NCBI RefSeq assembly: GCF_001592045.1
Contig: NZ_BCWB01000038.1
Location: forward strand, 62,001-126,000
Direction: 5' to 3'
Length of the DNA stretch: 64,000 nt
From: Thermobifida fusca NBRC 14071 = JCM 3263
Lineage (GTDB): Bacteria > Actinomycetota > Actinomycetes > Streptosporangiales > Streptosporangiaceae
Shown here: positions 28,401 through 38,280 of the stretch, piece after piece
How the letters are laid out: each line of letters begins with the position of its first letter
Position numbering within the stretch: the first letter of the stretch is position 1
Made by a program: the position numbers and the translations under genes
Notes under the pieces: model-generated
The model's database searches: none
What the model was told of the DNA's origin: nothing
What the model saw: the letters and a program-made list of their open reading frames with translations, nothing else

Positions 28401-29633
28401 ATGGCTAACGAATTCGACGTCTCTCCGGAAGAACTTCAAAGAATATTTGACGAATTAATACAGCCCCGGCTGTTCAGGAACGCAAAGCCCTATCCGCGGG
28501 GTGAGCGCCCGGTCCTGGTCCAGTTGGGCGGCCAGCTAGCAGCGGGAAAATCGCACGCTCTCAACGATATTGTCGTCCGGCACGGCGGGCGCATAGTCCA
28601 GCTCAGCCCTGACCAGCTGCGCACGTTCCATCCCCGCTATGAGGAGATCATGCGGGACCGCCCCCACGAGATGGTCCCCTTGACCTCGCAGGCCATGTAC
28701 GTCTGGTCCGACATGGTTCGCCAATACGCCCACCAGCACGGGTACGGCATCGTCGTCGAGGGCACCTTCCGTTCTCCCGAATACCTGGTGCAATACGCTC
28801 AGGAAGCGGCTCAACCGGTCCCGGGTGTCCACGACGGCTTCCTTAACGAGATCGTCGTTGTCGCCACTCCCCGCGAGCAGAGCGCCTTGGACATGGTCGG
28901 CCGCTACCTTGCCGATCCCCCGGGAGAGGGCCGGTGGGCTGACATTGGCGGCCATGACGCCACATTCGACCAACTGCCCTTGTCGGTCGAGATATTGGAA
29001 AACACCCCGCAGATAGACCGGGTGATCGTCACCGACAGGGCAGGAACGATCCACTACGACAACAGCCGCGGACCTGACGGGGCGTGGCAGCAGCCGGCAC
29101 GTGCCGCGGAAGCCCTACGCGAAGCGCGCAGCGAAGGAAAAATCCCCTTTAACGCTGAACAAGCGCAGAAATGGCTGAACGCCTACTGGAAGAACTCCGC
29201 TGATCTCATCGCTCGAGAGGAGCTGAACCCCACCACAGCCCCGACGATGCTCGCCCTGCACCAGCATGCGGACCGCGTCGCCCACGTCGCCTATGCGGAT
29301 GATCCTGAGCGGATGGCGCAGCACGAAACGTGGCAGAAAGTGCAGAAGATCGTTTTCCAGGCTGGGGAGCGCGGCGTTCCCAACACGCAGCTTCCGCGCC
29401 ATCCAGAAGAGTTCATGAACGCCAGCAAGGAGGAGAAGACACGTTTCTATGCGCTGGTAGCGGGGGCGCTAAAAGAAACCTCGCAGGACCTGCCCAAAGA
29501 CGCTGTGGAAGCAGTGAAACGAGCACAGCAAGGGGTAGCGCCGCCCATGAGGGGCACGTCGACTTCCCCGTCCCCTCAGGCTGCTGCGGACAAGCGTCAA
29601 GGACGTGAAAAAGACCCCGGTCTTGAGCGGTAG
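28401..29633 (+). CDS. zeta-toxin family kinase
   Basis: A 410-residue protein of the zeta/PezT family, whose members phosphorylate UDP-N-acetylglucosamine or related sugar nucleotides. The Walker A motif GGQLAAGKSHA (Lys50, Ser51) matches the family's GGxxGxGKS. It is followed by LSPDQLRTFHP (the Asp that acts as base in this family) and EGTFRSPEYLVQYAQE. The C-terminal 200 residues go beyond the catalytic core and end in a tail (AVKRAQQGVAPP...REKDPGLER) shared with the protein at 26631. It is paired with the small charged protein upstream. Confidence 0.85.
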   Translation: MANEFDVSPEELQRIFDELIQPRLFRNAKPYPRGERPVLVQLGGQLAAGKSHALNDIVVRHGGRIVQLSPDQLRTFHPRYEEIMRDRPHEMVPLTSQAMYVWSDMVRQYAHQHGYGIVVEGTFRSPEYLVQYAQEAAQPVPGVHDGFLNEIVVVATPREQSALDMVGRYLADPPGEGRWADIGGHDATFDQLPLSVEILENTPQIDRVIVTDRAGTIHYDNSRGPDGAWQQPARAAEALREARSEGKIPFNAEQAQKWLNAYWKNSADLIAREELNPTTAPTMLALHQHADRVAHVAYADDPERMAQHETWQKVQKIVFQAGERGVPNTQLPRHPEEFMNASKEEKTRFYALVAGALKETSQDLPKDAVEAVKRAQQGVAPPMRGTSTSPSPQAAADKRQGREKDPGLER

Positions 29634-29796
29634 CGTCCCCCGGTCCGGCCCTTAACCGTCACCACGCCGCTGCGGGAAACATCGACGAAGGCGTTCCCAC
29701 CTCATCAGGAGCCAGAACGAGAAGCCGCAACCGGTTGCAGTAACACGCGAGGGTGCGCCGCCTCTATGCCTGGGGCAGCCCACCCTCGTGTCAGGA

Positions 29797-30525
29797 TCAG
29801 CGTGTTATCGCTCGAGGTTTGTCCAACTGGCGGCTCAGGACACGGCTGCGGGACGTGCTCGAGGAAAGAACACGACGCCGGTCCCGGACAGCGGCCTGCG
29901 GTGGCCTGGCGTTCATCCGGTGCACCCGCATGTGGACTTTGATGAGCTCAGAGGAGACACCGCTTTCGCGCATCCGCTGTTCCATCAGCACGCGGCGCTC
30001 CGCAGAGTCCCAAGGAGGAAGGGCTGCCTCGCCTTTTTCCCCGGCGGTGGGCTCCGGCACCAGCGGCCCTGCTCCATCGAAGTCGTATTCGGCGCTGGCG
30101 TGAGCCGACCGGTCCTCGCGCGGGGCCTCGTATACGGGAGCCTCGTGAACCTGTTCGGAGGAGATGACGCTCATCTCGTAGCGTTCCAACGTTCTGCGGT
30201 AGACCACGTCAATACGCGCGGCTTCCGTCTCGTGTTCCCGCCAGGCGGTCACGACCTCGTGGACTTCCGCGATCTCCACGACAGTGGCCTGCCTCCACCA
30301 CTGCGGGTTGTCCACTACGGCGAGCTTCTCCCGGGCCTTGTCCCACACCGCCTGGTAGCGGGCTTGGGCCGCAGCACGGCGTGCAGCTTCCTCCCGCTCC
30401 CGTTCAGCGATCTCACGGATCTTCCCGATGACACTGGCCCACTGGCGTCCGAGCTGTTCCGCTACGTGGAGCGCTTCGCGCAGGTTCTCATAGAGCGCTT
30501 CCTCAATGCCGTCAGACTCGTTCAT
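29797..30525 (-). CDS. coiled-coil protein of an actinobacterial mobile element
   Basis: A 242-residue protein. The N-terminal two thirds are a charged coiled coil (VIGKIREIAEREREEAARRAAAQARYQAVWDKAREKL, shown in part). The centre is acidic and disordered (VYEAPREDRSAH), and there is a small C-terminal helical module (WDSAERRVLMEQRMRESGVSSELIK in part) with a basic tail. I do not know a function. Its start overlaps the stop of the DUF4913 gene (four bases), so it belongs to the same unit. Such pairs occur in actinobacterial integrative elements. Confidence 0.6.
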   Translation of the reverse strand: MNESDGIEEALYENLREALHVAEQLGRQWASVIGKIREIAEREREEAARRAAAQARYQAVWDKAREKLAVVDNPQWWRQATVVEIAEVHEVVTAWREHETEAARIDVVYRRTLERYEMSVISSEQVHEAPVYEAPREDRSAHASAEYDFDGAGPLVPEPTAGEKGEAALPPWDSAERRVLMEQRMRESGVSSELIKVHMRVHRMNARPPQAAVRDRRRVLSSSTSRSRVLSRQLDKPRAITR

Positions 30526-30866
30526 TTAGCCTCCAGGTCAGCGCCCCTCGCGGACGTCAGGGAACAGTCCCGGCGGGGCGGGGTGTAGGGCAGGGGAGCA
30601 CCGGGTTTGTTCTCGTCTTCGCTGCGTCCGAACGGTCCGTCGGGAGGAAACAGGATGTTCATGTGGTAGTCAGCGTGGTCGCGCCACCAGGTGCTCATTC
30701 CCAAGGCGCCGTCCAACCGGAGGTGCTCCCAGGCCCGCCACAGGGCATCCAAACGAGACACGGCCTCTGCCGAGCGCCACCATTCAGCAGACCAGCGGCG
30801 AGAGCTGCGGGGACCAACTTTGCGCTGGTACATGGGCAGAATGACCTCGCGCACGAACTCGTCCAC
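30522..30866 (-). CDS. DUF4913 protein, start unclear
   Basis: The visible part is a DUF4913 domain: REVILPMYQRKV, WSAEWWRSAEAVSRLDALWRAWEHLRL and MSTWWRDHADYHMNIL. This domain is found mainly in actinobacterial conjugative or integrative elements and phages; its role is unknown. The only start in reach is GTG 30866, but the same frame stays open upstream to about 31018 and encodes the usual family lead-in (AELFYGS) without any ATG, GTG or TTG. The 5' end may therefore have been lost at the junction with the terminator of the next gene. Confidence 0.65.
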   Translation of the reverse strand: MDEFVREVILPMYQRKVGPRSSRRWSAEWWRSAEAVSRLDALWRAWEHLRLDGALGMSTWWRDHADYHMNILFPPDGPFGRSEDENKPGAPLPYTPPRRDCSLTSARGADLEAK

Positions 30867-30957
30867 CGAGCCGTAGAACAGTTCGGCGTGGTCTTCCCCC
30901 TCGGCTTCTTCTGTAGAGAGAGCCGCCCCACCATCCGGCCCTGTCCTAAGAACCCGC

Positions 30958-30991
30958 GGTGGTCCTGCCCCGCGCCCGGGACAGGACCACC
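30958..30991 (-). terminator. terminator of the flotillin-ATPase operon
   Basis: GGTGGTCCTG (30958-30967) pairs perfectly with CAGGACCACC (30982-30991), 22 bases after the stop of the giant ATPase gene. Confidence 0.75.
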
Positions 30992-31013
30992 AGTGCTTCC
31001 CCTCGCTGTGCGG

Positions 31014-34000
31014 TCACTCCGACGACAACCGTTGCGCGGCGCGGTCGATGGCCTGCTCTACCGCACCCACCCGGTCGGCGAGCAGTCCCACCGCGCCCAC
31101 CGCCCGGTTGATGGGGGAATCCTCGGCACCGCCCAAGGCTTGGGCGCGTTGGAACGCCGCCTTCACCTCGGCCCACCGCGCCCGCTGCTCCTCCGTCATG
31201 CGGCCGCGCAGCTCAGCCAGCTTCAACAAGTTCGCTTCCGCGCCCGAGGCGAGCGCCTGCGCCTCACCCCGATAGTGGTCGTCGATGAGCGCCTCCACCT
31301 CGGCGTCGTTCATTACCGGAACGATTCGTTCCGCAATCGCGTTCATGTTCCGGTACGAGCCTTGAAGCAGGAACGGCGGCTCGGTGCGTGCCGCATCCGA
31401 CTGGGCGGCCGAAGCGATATAAGCCCGGTTCACCGCCAACACCACCTCCTGCACCCGCAGCAAGGTGCGCAGCACCGACAGGATCTGCTCCAACTCCACC
31501 TTCGAATAAGGGTGGGACAACTGGTCGGGGCGGACACCTTCCTCGCCGCGAGCCAGCCGCACCAGCAAGCGCACATCCCCGCGGTCCCGCGTCGACAGCG
31601 GGGCCAGCACCGGGTTCGACGTCAACGCGTTCTCCACGTAGCTCAACGCGAACACGTCATCCCGGCCGCTGAGCACGTCTCCCAGATTCCACACGTCAGC
31701 GCGGTTCGCGAGCATGTCCGGGACCCGGAACCGTTTCCCGTCCTCCGTGTACGGGTTGCCGGCCATGCACACGGCGAAGCGTTTGCCGCGCAGGTCATAA
31801 GTGCGGGTGCGGCCCTGCCATACACCCTCCATGCGCCGCTGGCCGTCGCACAGCGACACGAACTTCTGCAACAGCTCCGGGGACGTGTGCTGGATGTCGT
31901 CCACATACAGCAGCACGTTGGTGCCCGCCTCCAACGCGAACGAGATCTTCTCCACCTCTTGGCGGGCCGTGGCGTTCGGCGCCTCAGCCGGGTCCAGCGA
32001 CGTGACCGCGTGCCCCAAGGACGGGCCGTTCACCTTCACAAACAGCAGACCCAACCGGTCGGCCACGTACTCCATGAGCGTGGTCTTGCCGTAGCCGGGC
32101 GGGGAGATCAGCAACAGCAGCCCCATCTGGTCGGTGCGTTTGCCGGAGCCCGCCGCCCCCAACTGCTTCGCGAGGTTGTCGCCGATCAACGGCAGGTACA
32201 CCTCGTCCACCAGCTGGTTGCGGACAAACGAGCTGAGCACGCGAGGCTGGTATTCGCTCAACCGCAGCCGGGCACGTTCCGCGGCAACCAGTTCGTTGCG
32301 ACGGCGCAGATAGGCGCGGTAGGCGGGCACGCGTTCCGTGCGGAAGCGGCGCAACCGGTCCAGGAACTCGTCCAACCGCACCTCCAGGCGGCGTTCCTGG
32401 ATCCGCGGGTGCACGCCCAGCAAGCCGTCCACTGCTGCGGTGAGCGCCCCCTCCGCTGGGTAGCGGGGAAGAGTGTCGGCGAGCAGCAGCGCGACCGCTT
32501 CAGGAAGGTCGGCGGTGTCCACGTCCTCCCGGGTTGCGGCGAACGCGGACAGCCACGCGTGCACCACGCGGAAGCGGGCCGCCACCTTCGAACCGAGGGC
32601 AGCAAGCTCTGCCGTGAAGTCCTGGTCTGGGCCGAGCGCGTCACGGAACCGGTCCACCAGCGACCGCGCCCCCGGGCTGGTCACAAACCCCTCCGGGCTG
32701 GCAGCGAGTTCTTCCACCAGGTAGCCGCCCGCGCCCGCAGCCCAGTCGCGGTAGGCGTCCAATCCCGTGGTGGTGAGGAACACGGTGACCTGTTCTTCAA
32801 GTTCTGCGGCGAGCTCGGCGAGCGCGTCCGCGGTACCCGAGCCGAACAAGGACCGGGCCCGCACCAGGGACCGGGCTCGCGCCGCCCACTCCTGCCGGTC
32901 CGGGGCCGCGGTGCCGTACGCCCACCACACTTGGGCTGCGGCCCGGCACCGGCCCGGATAGCGCAGCAGGCCCGCCCGGTCCACGAGGCGCACCAGCACG
33001 GCCAGGATCGCGGCAGCATCGTGGTCGTGGACGCCGCGCTCATACCCTTCGTCATAGCGGGACTCTGCTTCCCGGCGGACCACGGCGAGCAGCGCGTCCC
33101 GATCCTCCGCGGCCTTCCGCAGCGCGGACAGGGACAGGCCGTTCCGTCCGGCCTCGGCTGCGGCGAGCAGTTCTGCCGCTAAATATTCGGCCCGGTACAC
33201 GTCCGGGGATTCCGACACTAAAGGCTGGTCCCAGAACGGGCGGGTCTTCTCAAAGTCCGGGTCGGTCACCCAGGACCGGTAGTCGGTGCCGGTGATGACG
33301 TAGGCCATGCGCCCCTCGTGGGGCACCATGGTCAATTCCAGCGGCTGGGTGTTGACAGCGAACCGGTGGCGGCCCAACTGGATGGTGGTGCCGTCGTCGG
33401 CGAACAGGTCCTGCCGGTCCCGCAGCGCCCGTCCCGCCTCCTGCCGGGCCGCTGCGACCTGGCCGTCAACCTCTTCAGCGCGCACCTGGTCGCCGAGTTC
33501 CCGCAGCTCCTCGGCCAGGGAGCGGAGTTTGGCGACCATGGGGTCGGAAGTGAAGAACGTGGTGACCTCGTCCAGCGAGCCGAACGTGGCGGCGCGGCGT
33601 CGCACACTCGCCAGGATGCGTTCCGCGGACTCCACCAGCCGGTCGGCGCGGCGCATCCGCTCATCCACTAAGGCTTGTTTGCGGGCGTGCAACGCCTCGT
33701 AGATGTCGTCGCGTTTCGTTTCCAGTTGGGCGAGGAAGTCGCTGAACTCCGCGAACCGCGACGTTAAACCGTCCACCCGCAGCAGCAGCCGTCCCAACTG
33801 CTCGTCGCAGGCCTCCGGCGTGTCGGCGGCGGCGAGCGCACCGGCCACCGACTGTTCCAGCAGCGCGAATTCGGCGGCGAACTCGGCTTTCCGCTCCGCG
33901 GACAGCAGTTCGCGGCGGCGCGCGTCCACGATTGCGCGGGCCCGGTTGATCGTGGCCAGCACTTCCGCGGCCTGTTCCAGGATGCGGGTGCGCACCGTCG

Positions 34001-35972
34001 CGTCGGCGGCCTCCAACGAGCCGACCACTTCGGTGACGGTTTCCAACCCGTCGGTCTGCTCGGCGAGCCTGCGCTGTACTGGTTCAGCGTCCGCGACCGT
34101 GGCGATCGTCTCCGCCTCGGCGGCCAGGGCGGCGACCGCGGAATGGTAGTCGGCGAACGCGTCCGCGCCGCTGAGGAACTCCACGGCGCGGCGTCCCGCA
34201 TCCGCGGTCGCTGACTCGAGTGTGTCGATGAGCGCGTCCAAGCGTGCAGTGTCCACGTAGCGGAGGTCACGCAGGGTTTCTGCGCGGCCGCGGGCCCGGC
34301 GCATCTCCGCGAGGCTGCGCACCCACTCGTCCGCGGAAGTCGGCACCTCGGCGCGGATCAGGCGCACGAGCGCGGTGATGTCCGCTTCCGTCTCGTCGAG
34401 AGCACGCCTGGCCTGCGCGGTGAGCTCCTGGACTTTCGCGAACTCGTCCACCACCTGTTCGGCGGTGGCCCGCACCTGGGTGAGCGGCTCCGCCAGGTTC
34501 TCCAACTCCGGGTCGGACAGCCAGTAGTGCTGGTCGAGGATGCGCGTGCACGCGGCGATCAGCCCGTCGAACACCGGCCCGGACGGGGCCATCTCCCGCA
34601 CCATGCGGGTCACCGCCAAAGCGTCGGAGATCCCGCGCACCAGGTCGGCGTTGCCGACCCGTTCCAACGGCCCGGTTCCCGTGGGTTGGCGGGCCGCGTA
34701 CGTGTCGGACTGGAACGGGGTCCGCCACACCTGCAAGGGGTGCACCCGGGTGGGTTCGTCGTCCAAGGCGCGGAACACCACCATGGTGCCGTCGTCGAAG
34801 ACCGCGTGCCCGTGGCAGGAGATCGGGGTGGCGACCTCTTTGCGGATCGTGTTGTAGGGCAGCAGCAGGCTGCGGCCCTCGGCGCGGGAGTGGAAGACGT
34901 AGAGGACGTCTTCGCCGTTGGGGGAGCGGACCAGGGAGAGGAACTCCAGGCCGGACACGTCGGTGTCGAACGTTTTGACGGCTCCGGTGGCCAGGTAGTA
35001 GCCGCCGGGGAAGATGATCCCCTGGTCGTCGGGGAGCCGCTGGCAGGCCTGCCCGATCCCGTCGAGGCGGACCACAGTTTTGGTGCGCGTGTTGAACACC
35101 AGGTGCCGGTGCTCGGTCTCCTTGTACGGGAGGATGCGCAGCAGGAGGAGAGATCCGATGCGGGCGTAGGAGACGTCGGCGTCGGCGAGGCTCTGCAACC
35201 GTTCCGCGACCGGTTCGCTGTAGATGCCGTCCCGGGTCTCCGTGTCGTTGTCGACCTTGACGGTCAGGGTGCCGCCGACTGTTGACACGAACACTTCGCC
35301 GTCGACGGAAATATGCGGGTGGCGGCCGAGCACGTGGTCGTCGCGGGTGGTTTGCACCCAGGTGACGTCCTGCTGCGGCGGGAGAACATGGTCCCGTTCC
35401 CCCTTGTTGTCCACGTAGGTGACAGAGCCGTCGGCCCCGATCCGCCAGCGCAGCACCCGGACGTCGGAGACCGTGGGACCGGTTTGGAACACGGCGAGCA
35501 GCAGGCCTTCCACGCGCCGCAACTGCAGGAGCCGCGTGTTTCGGAAGTACCGGTACATTTCCGCAAAATCGCGGCGGAATCGGGTGTCGTCTACGAGGCC
35601 CGGCAGGTCGCCGGGCGCTGCCGTGACGAGGGAAGGCGTGCCGTCACCGGACGAGAAGCGGTGCAGGGAGAACACGTCGGAGACGCGGGTCTCCGACCCT
35701 AGTCCGCGGGCCGGGTTGGCGCCAAACAGCAGGAAAGAGCCGAGGGGGACGATGTCCCGCGGCACGCAGGCGGCGGCGGTGTGGATGCGTTCGGTGCCGA
35801 GCAGCGCCAGCTCGGCACCCCCGAAAACTTTCAGCCGGGCAGCGTTGAGAGTTTCGGCGCGGCGCGCCAGCTCCTCGGCCTGCTCGCCCAGCCGGGCTCG
35901 GAGCACCTCGTAGGTGCCCATGTCGAGCCCGGCACGGGTGTCGTCGGAAGCGGGTGTGACAAGGTCAGTCAC
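31014..35972 (-). CDS. giant flotillin-associated AAA+ ATPase (DUF3686-type)
   Basis: A 1652-residue protein. The first 450 residues contain the DUF3686-like beta-rich region (GSFLLFGANPARGLG, DVFSLHRF, FPGGYYLATG). Long coiled-coil segments run from about 490 to 900. A AAA+ module lies near the C-terminus: Walker A SPPGYGKTTLMEYVADRLG, Walker B LLYVDDIQH, and FAVCMAGNPYTEDGKRF. Relatives are annotated as DNA repair ATPases, but there is no direct evidence for that role. It is the last gene of an operon after a flotillin (seven-base gap) and an NfeD-like protein, so it probably works at flotillin-rich membrane patches. Confidence 0.85.
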   Translation of the reverse strand: MTDLVTPASDDTRAGLDMGTYEVLRARLGEQAEELARRAETLNAARLKVFGGAELALLGTERIHTAAACVPRDIVPLGSFLLFGANPARGLGSETRVSDVFSLHRFSSGDGTPSLVTAAPGDLPGLVDDTRFRRDFAEMYRYFRNTRLLQLRRVEGLLLAVFQTGPTVSDVRVLRWRIGADGSVTYVDNKGERDHVLPPQQDVTWVQTTRDDHVLGRHPHISVDGEVFVSTVGGTLTVKVDNDTETRDGIYSEPVAERLQSLADADVSYARIGSLLLLRILPYKETEHRHLVFNTRTKTVVRLDGIGQACQRLPDDQGIIFPGGYYLATGAVKTFDTDVSGLEFLSLVRSPNGEDVLYVFHSRAEGRSLLLPYNTIRKEVATPISCHGHAVFDDGTMVVFRALDDEPTRVHPLQVWRTPFQSDTYAARQPTGTGPLERVGNADLVRGISDALAVTRMVREMAPSGPVFDGLIAACTRILDQHYWLSDPELENLAEPLTQVRATAEQVVDEFAKVQELTAQARRALDETEADITALVRLIRAEVPTSADEWVRSLAEMRRARGRAETLRDLRYVDTARLDALIDTLESATADAGRRAVEFLSGADAFADYHSAVAALAAEAETIATVADAEPVQRRLAEQTDGLETVTEVVGSLEAADATVRTRILEQAAEVLATINRARAIVDARRRELLSAERKAEFAAEFALLEQSVAGALAAADTPEACDEQLGRLLLRVDGLTSRFAEFSDFLAQLETKRDDIYEALHARKQALVDERMRRADRLVESAERILASVRRRAATFGSLDEVTTFFTSDPMVAKLRSLAEELRELGDQVRAEEVDGQVAAARQEAGRALRDRQDLFADDGTTIQLGRHRFAVNTQPLELTMVPHEGRMAYVITGTDYRSWVTDPDFEKTRPFWDQPLVSESPDVYRAEYLAAELLAAAEAGRNGLSLSALRKAAEDRDALLAVVRREAESRYDEGYERGVHDHDAAAILAVLVRLVDRAGLLRYPGRCRAAAQVWWAYGTAAPDRQEWAARARSLVRARSLFGSGTADALAELAAELEEQVTVFLTTTGLDAYRDWAAGAGGYLVEELAASPEGFVTSPGARSLVDRFRDALGPDQDFTAELAALGSKVAARFRVVHAWLSAFAATREDVDTADLPEAVALLLADTLPRYPAEGALTAAVDGLLGVHPRIQERRLEVRLDEFLDRLRRFRTERVPAYRAYLRRRNELVAAERARLRLSEYQPRVLSSFVRNQLVDEVYLPLIGDNLAKQLGAAGSGKRTDQMGLLLLISPPGYGKTTLMEYVADRLGLLFVKVNGPSLGHAVTSLDPAEAPNATARQEVEKISFALEAGTNVLLYVDDIQHTSPELLQKFVSLCDGQRRMEGVWQGRTRTYDLRGKRFAVCMAGNPYTEDGKRFRVPDMLANRADVWNLGDVLSGRDDVFALSYVENALTSNPVLAPLSTRDRGDVRLLVRLARGEEGVRPDQLSHPYSKVELEQILSVLRTLLRVQEVVLAVNRAYIASAAQSDAARTEPPFLLQGSYRNMNAIAERIVPVMNDAEVEALIDDHYRGEAQALASGAEANLLKLAELRGRMTEEQRARWAEVKAAFQRAQALGGAEDSPINRAVGAVGLLADRVGAVEQAIDRAAQRLSSE

Positions 35973-35979
35973 GAAACCC

Positions 35980-38226
35980 TCACTTCTCCGGTACAGGGCT
36001 GGTGAGGTCGGCGAGCGGCAGGTCAGCCACCCCCAGTTTCCGGGCGGACTCCAGCAGGGCGGACAGTTGCTTCGCCTGCGGACCGCCCGCGTTGATCAGC
36101 GTGAGGAGCAGTGCCGACAAGGACAGGTTCTTCACGTCCTCCGAACCGATCCCGCTCAACACGCGGGTCAGATCGGCGGGCAGGTCCCGGGAGCCGTCCA
36201 GCCACGGACCGGCCAGGGTGCGCGCGGTCGCTGAATGGTCCATGAAGCTGTCCACGGCCTTGCCTGCGCTGACCGCGTTGATGACCCGGTCGAAGAACGC
36301 GCCGTCGCCGCCGACAATGTCGATGTCGGCGTTCTCCAAGCCCTTGCCGAGCACCGTGGCCTGGGCTTCGGCAATCTGCCGCTGCGCGTCGATCCCGGCG
36401 AGCCGGACTTCCTTCTCGGCTTCCAGCCGCAGGCGGTACTCCTCGTGTTCCCGGGTTGCTTCGTTGAGCGCGGCCATCGCTTCGGCCTTGTCGTGGATCC
36501 CTTCGGCTTCCGCCTTGAGCTTCTCACGGACCCCTTCGGCATCGGCCTTGAGCTTCTCCCGGGCCCCTTCGGCCGCGGCGAGGGCTTTCTGGCGGTCGGC
36601 AGTGGCCTCGGCCTGGCCGATCTGTTCGATCTTTTCGGCGTGGGCCAGGGCTTTCTGGCGGTCCGCAGTGGCCTCGGCTTGGGCGACCTTTTCGATTTCT
36701 TCGGCGCGAGCGAGGGCTTTCTGCCGGTCGGCAGCGGCTTCGGCCTGGGCGATCCGCTCGATCTCTTCGGCCCGGGCCAGCGCCTTTTCGCGGGCCACCG
36801 CAGCCTCGGCCCGGCCCAGCTTCTCCAACGCTTCGGCTTCGCGCTCGCTCACCTGCACCTGGGCCAACCCTTCGGCCGCGGCCTGAGCCTGGGTGCCTTC
36901 CGCCAGGCGGATCGTGGCGTCAGCCTCCAGCTCCGCGGTCCGCTGGCGGGCCTCTGCGAGAGTGAGCTGCTTGCGCGCCGTGTGCTCAGCGGCTTGCGCC
37001 GCGGCCTCCGCGGCCTTGATGTCCTTGACGAGCTTCTCCTGGGCCTCGCTCTCAGCGAGAATGACCGCGGTCTGCCGGTGGCGCTCCGCCTCCTCAACCG
37101 CGCGCAGCCGCTTGATGCTCTCCTCTTGTTCGGCGACGGTCCTCTCTACGGCGACGCGTTCGCGGACGACTTCGGCGATCTGGCGCCGTTCGACTTCCAG
37201 CTCCTTGTCCTTGGCGTAGCGGGACAGTTCGGTTTCGCGTTCCCGGGCAATGACTTCCAGGAGCCGGTCCTTTTCGATGCGTTCCGTTTCGATAGCGAGG
37301 ACCCGTTCGCGGTTCTTCGCGGCGACCGCGATCTCCCGCTCCCGGTTTTCCCGCTGGACACCGAGCTCCTGTTCGGTGCGGATCCGCGCCATCTCGGCGC
37401 GCAGCAACTCCTCGGCCCGCACGATCTCGGTTTCGGCTTCGGCCTGGGCGCGCATCGTCTCGATTTCGCGCTTCTGCCTGGTCTCAGCCTCCGTGCGGCG
37501 GCGTCCCAGTTCGAGGATGGCTTCGCGCGCCTCGACGTTCTGGCGCTCGATTTCCTTCTCCTCGTTGCGGCGGTGCTCGTTGGTGCGGATGTTCTGCTCG
37601 GTGGTCAGCTCGGTGATCTTGCGGATGCCTTGTGCGTCGAGGATGTTGTGGGGATCGAGCTGGGACAGGGGAGTCTGCTCCAGGTGGTCGATCGCCACAT
37701 CCTCGAGGATGTAGCCGTTGAGGTCGGTGCCGATCACGCTGATGATCCGGTCACGGAACTCGGCGCGCTTGGTGTAGAGGTCCTCGAAGTCCAAGTGCTT
37801 GCCCACGGTCTTCAAGGCCTCGGAGAACTTGGCGTTGAACAGTTCCTGCAGCGTGGCCTGGTCGCTGGCGCGTTCCGCGCCGATCGCTTGGGCGACCTTG
37901 ATGACGTCTTCGACGGTCTTGTTGACCCGCACGAAGAACGTGATGCGGATATCAGCGCGGATGTTGTCCCGGCAGATCAGGCCGTCTTTCCCCATGCGGG
38001 AGATCTCGATGGTCTTCACCGAGATGTCCATCACCTCGGCTTTGTGCAGCACGGGGAGCACGATGGCGCCGGTGAAGGTGACGTCGACCTTGCGGACCTT
38101 GGAGATGATCAGGGCCTTGCCCTGTTCCACTTTGCGGAACAGGCGGCTGACGATGATGACCAGTCCGAGGAGGACGAGGAGGAGGACAGCGATCAGTACA
38201 CCGGCCCCCGTGGCAATAGTGTCCAT
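35980..38226 (-). CDS. flotillin (SPFH/YqiK-like)
   Basis: A 748-residue flotillin. An N-terminal membrane anchor (about residues 8-28) is followed by the SPFH domain (VRKVDVTFTGAIVLPVL, DNIRADIRITFFVRVNK, DLYTKRAEFRDRI) and a very long Glu/Ala/Arg coiled coil (about 210-590) with near-repeats of AEEIEKVAQAEATADRQKALA. The C-terminal region resembles the flotillin tail. It should form large membrane cages or microdomains. The neighbours are an NfeD-like protein upstream and the giant AAA+ ATPase downstream, matching the yqiJ-yqiK arrangement with an added ATPase. Confidence 0.92.
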   Translation of the reverse strand: MDTIATGAGVLIAVLLLVLLGLVIIVSRLFRKVEQGKALIISKVRKVDVTFTGAIVLPVLHKAEVMDISVKTIEISRMGKDGLICRDNIRADIRITFFVRVNKTVEDVIKVAQAIGAERASDQATLQELFNAKFSEALKTVGKHLDFEDLYTKRAEFRDRIISVIGTDLNGYILEDVAIDHLEQTPLSQLDPHNILDAQGIRKITELTTEQNIRTNEHRRNEEKEIERQNVEAREAILELGRRRTEAETRQKREIETMRAQAEAETEIVRAEELLRAEMARIRTEQELGVQRENREREIAVAAKNRERVLAIETERIEKDRLLEVIARERETELSRYAKDKELEVERRQIAEVVRERVAVERTVAEQEESIKRLRAVEEAERHRQTAVILAESEAQEKLVKDIKAAEAAAQAAEHTARKQLTLAEARQRTAELEADATIRLAEGTQAQAAAEGLAQVQVSEREAEALEKLGRAEAAVAREKALARAEEIERIAQAEAAADRQKALARAEEIEKVAQAEATADRQKALAHAEKIEQIGQAEATADRQKALAAAEGAREKLKADAEGVREKLKAEAEGIHDKAEAMAALNEATREHEEYRLRLEAEKEVRLAGIDAQRQIAEAQATVLGKGLENADIDIVGGDGAFFDRVINAVSAGKAVDSFMDHSATARTLAGPWLDGSRDLPADLTRVLSGIGSEDVKNLSLSALLLTLINAGGPQAKQLSALLESARKLGVADLPLADLTSPVPEK

Positions 38227-38280
38227 GGGTGGTGGTCCCTCACAGCTCGTGGTTGGTGGGTGGGCGATGGTGTGGGGGAG

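Noticed and set aside
30663-33182. 839-codon frame on the plus strand
   Set aside because: It lies antisense to the AAA+ ATPase gene, is rich in Arg, His and Gln without domains, and has no ribosome site.
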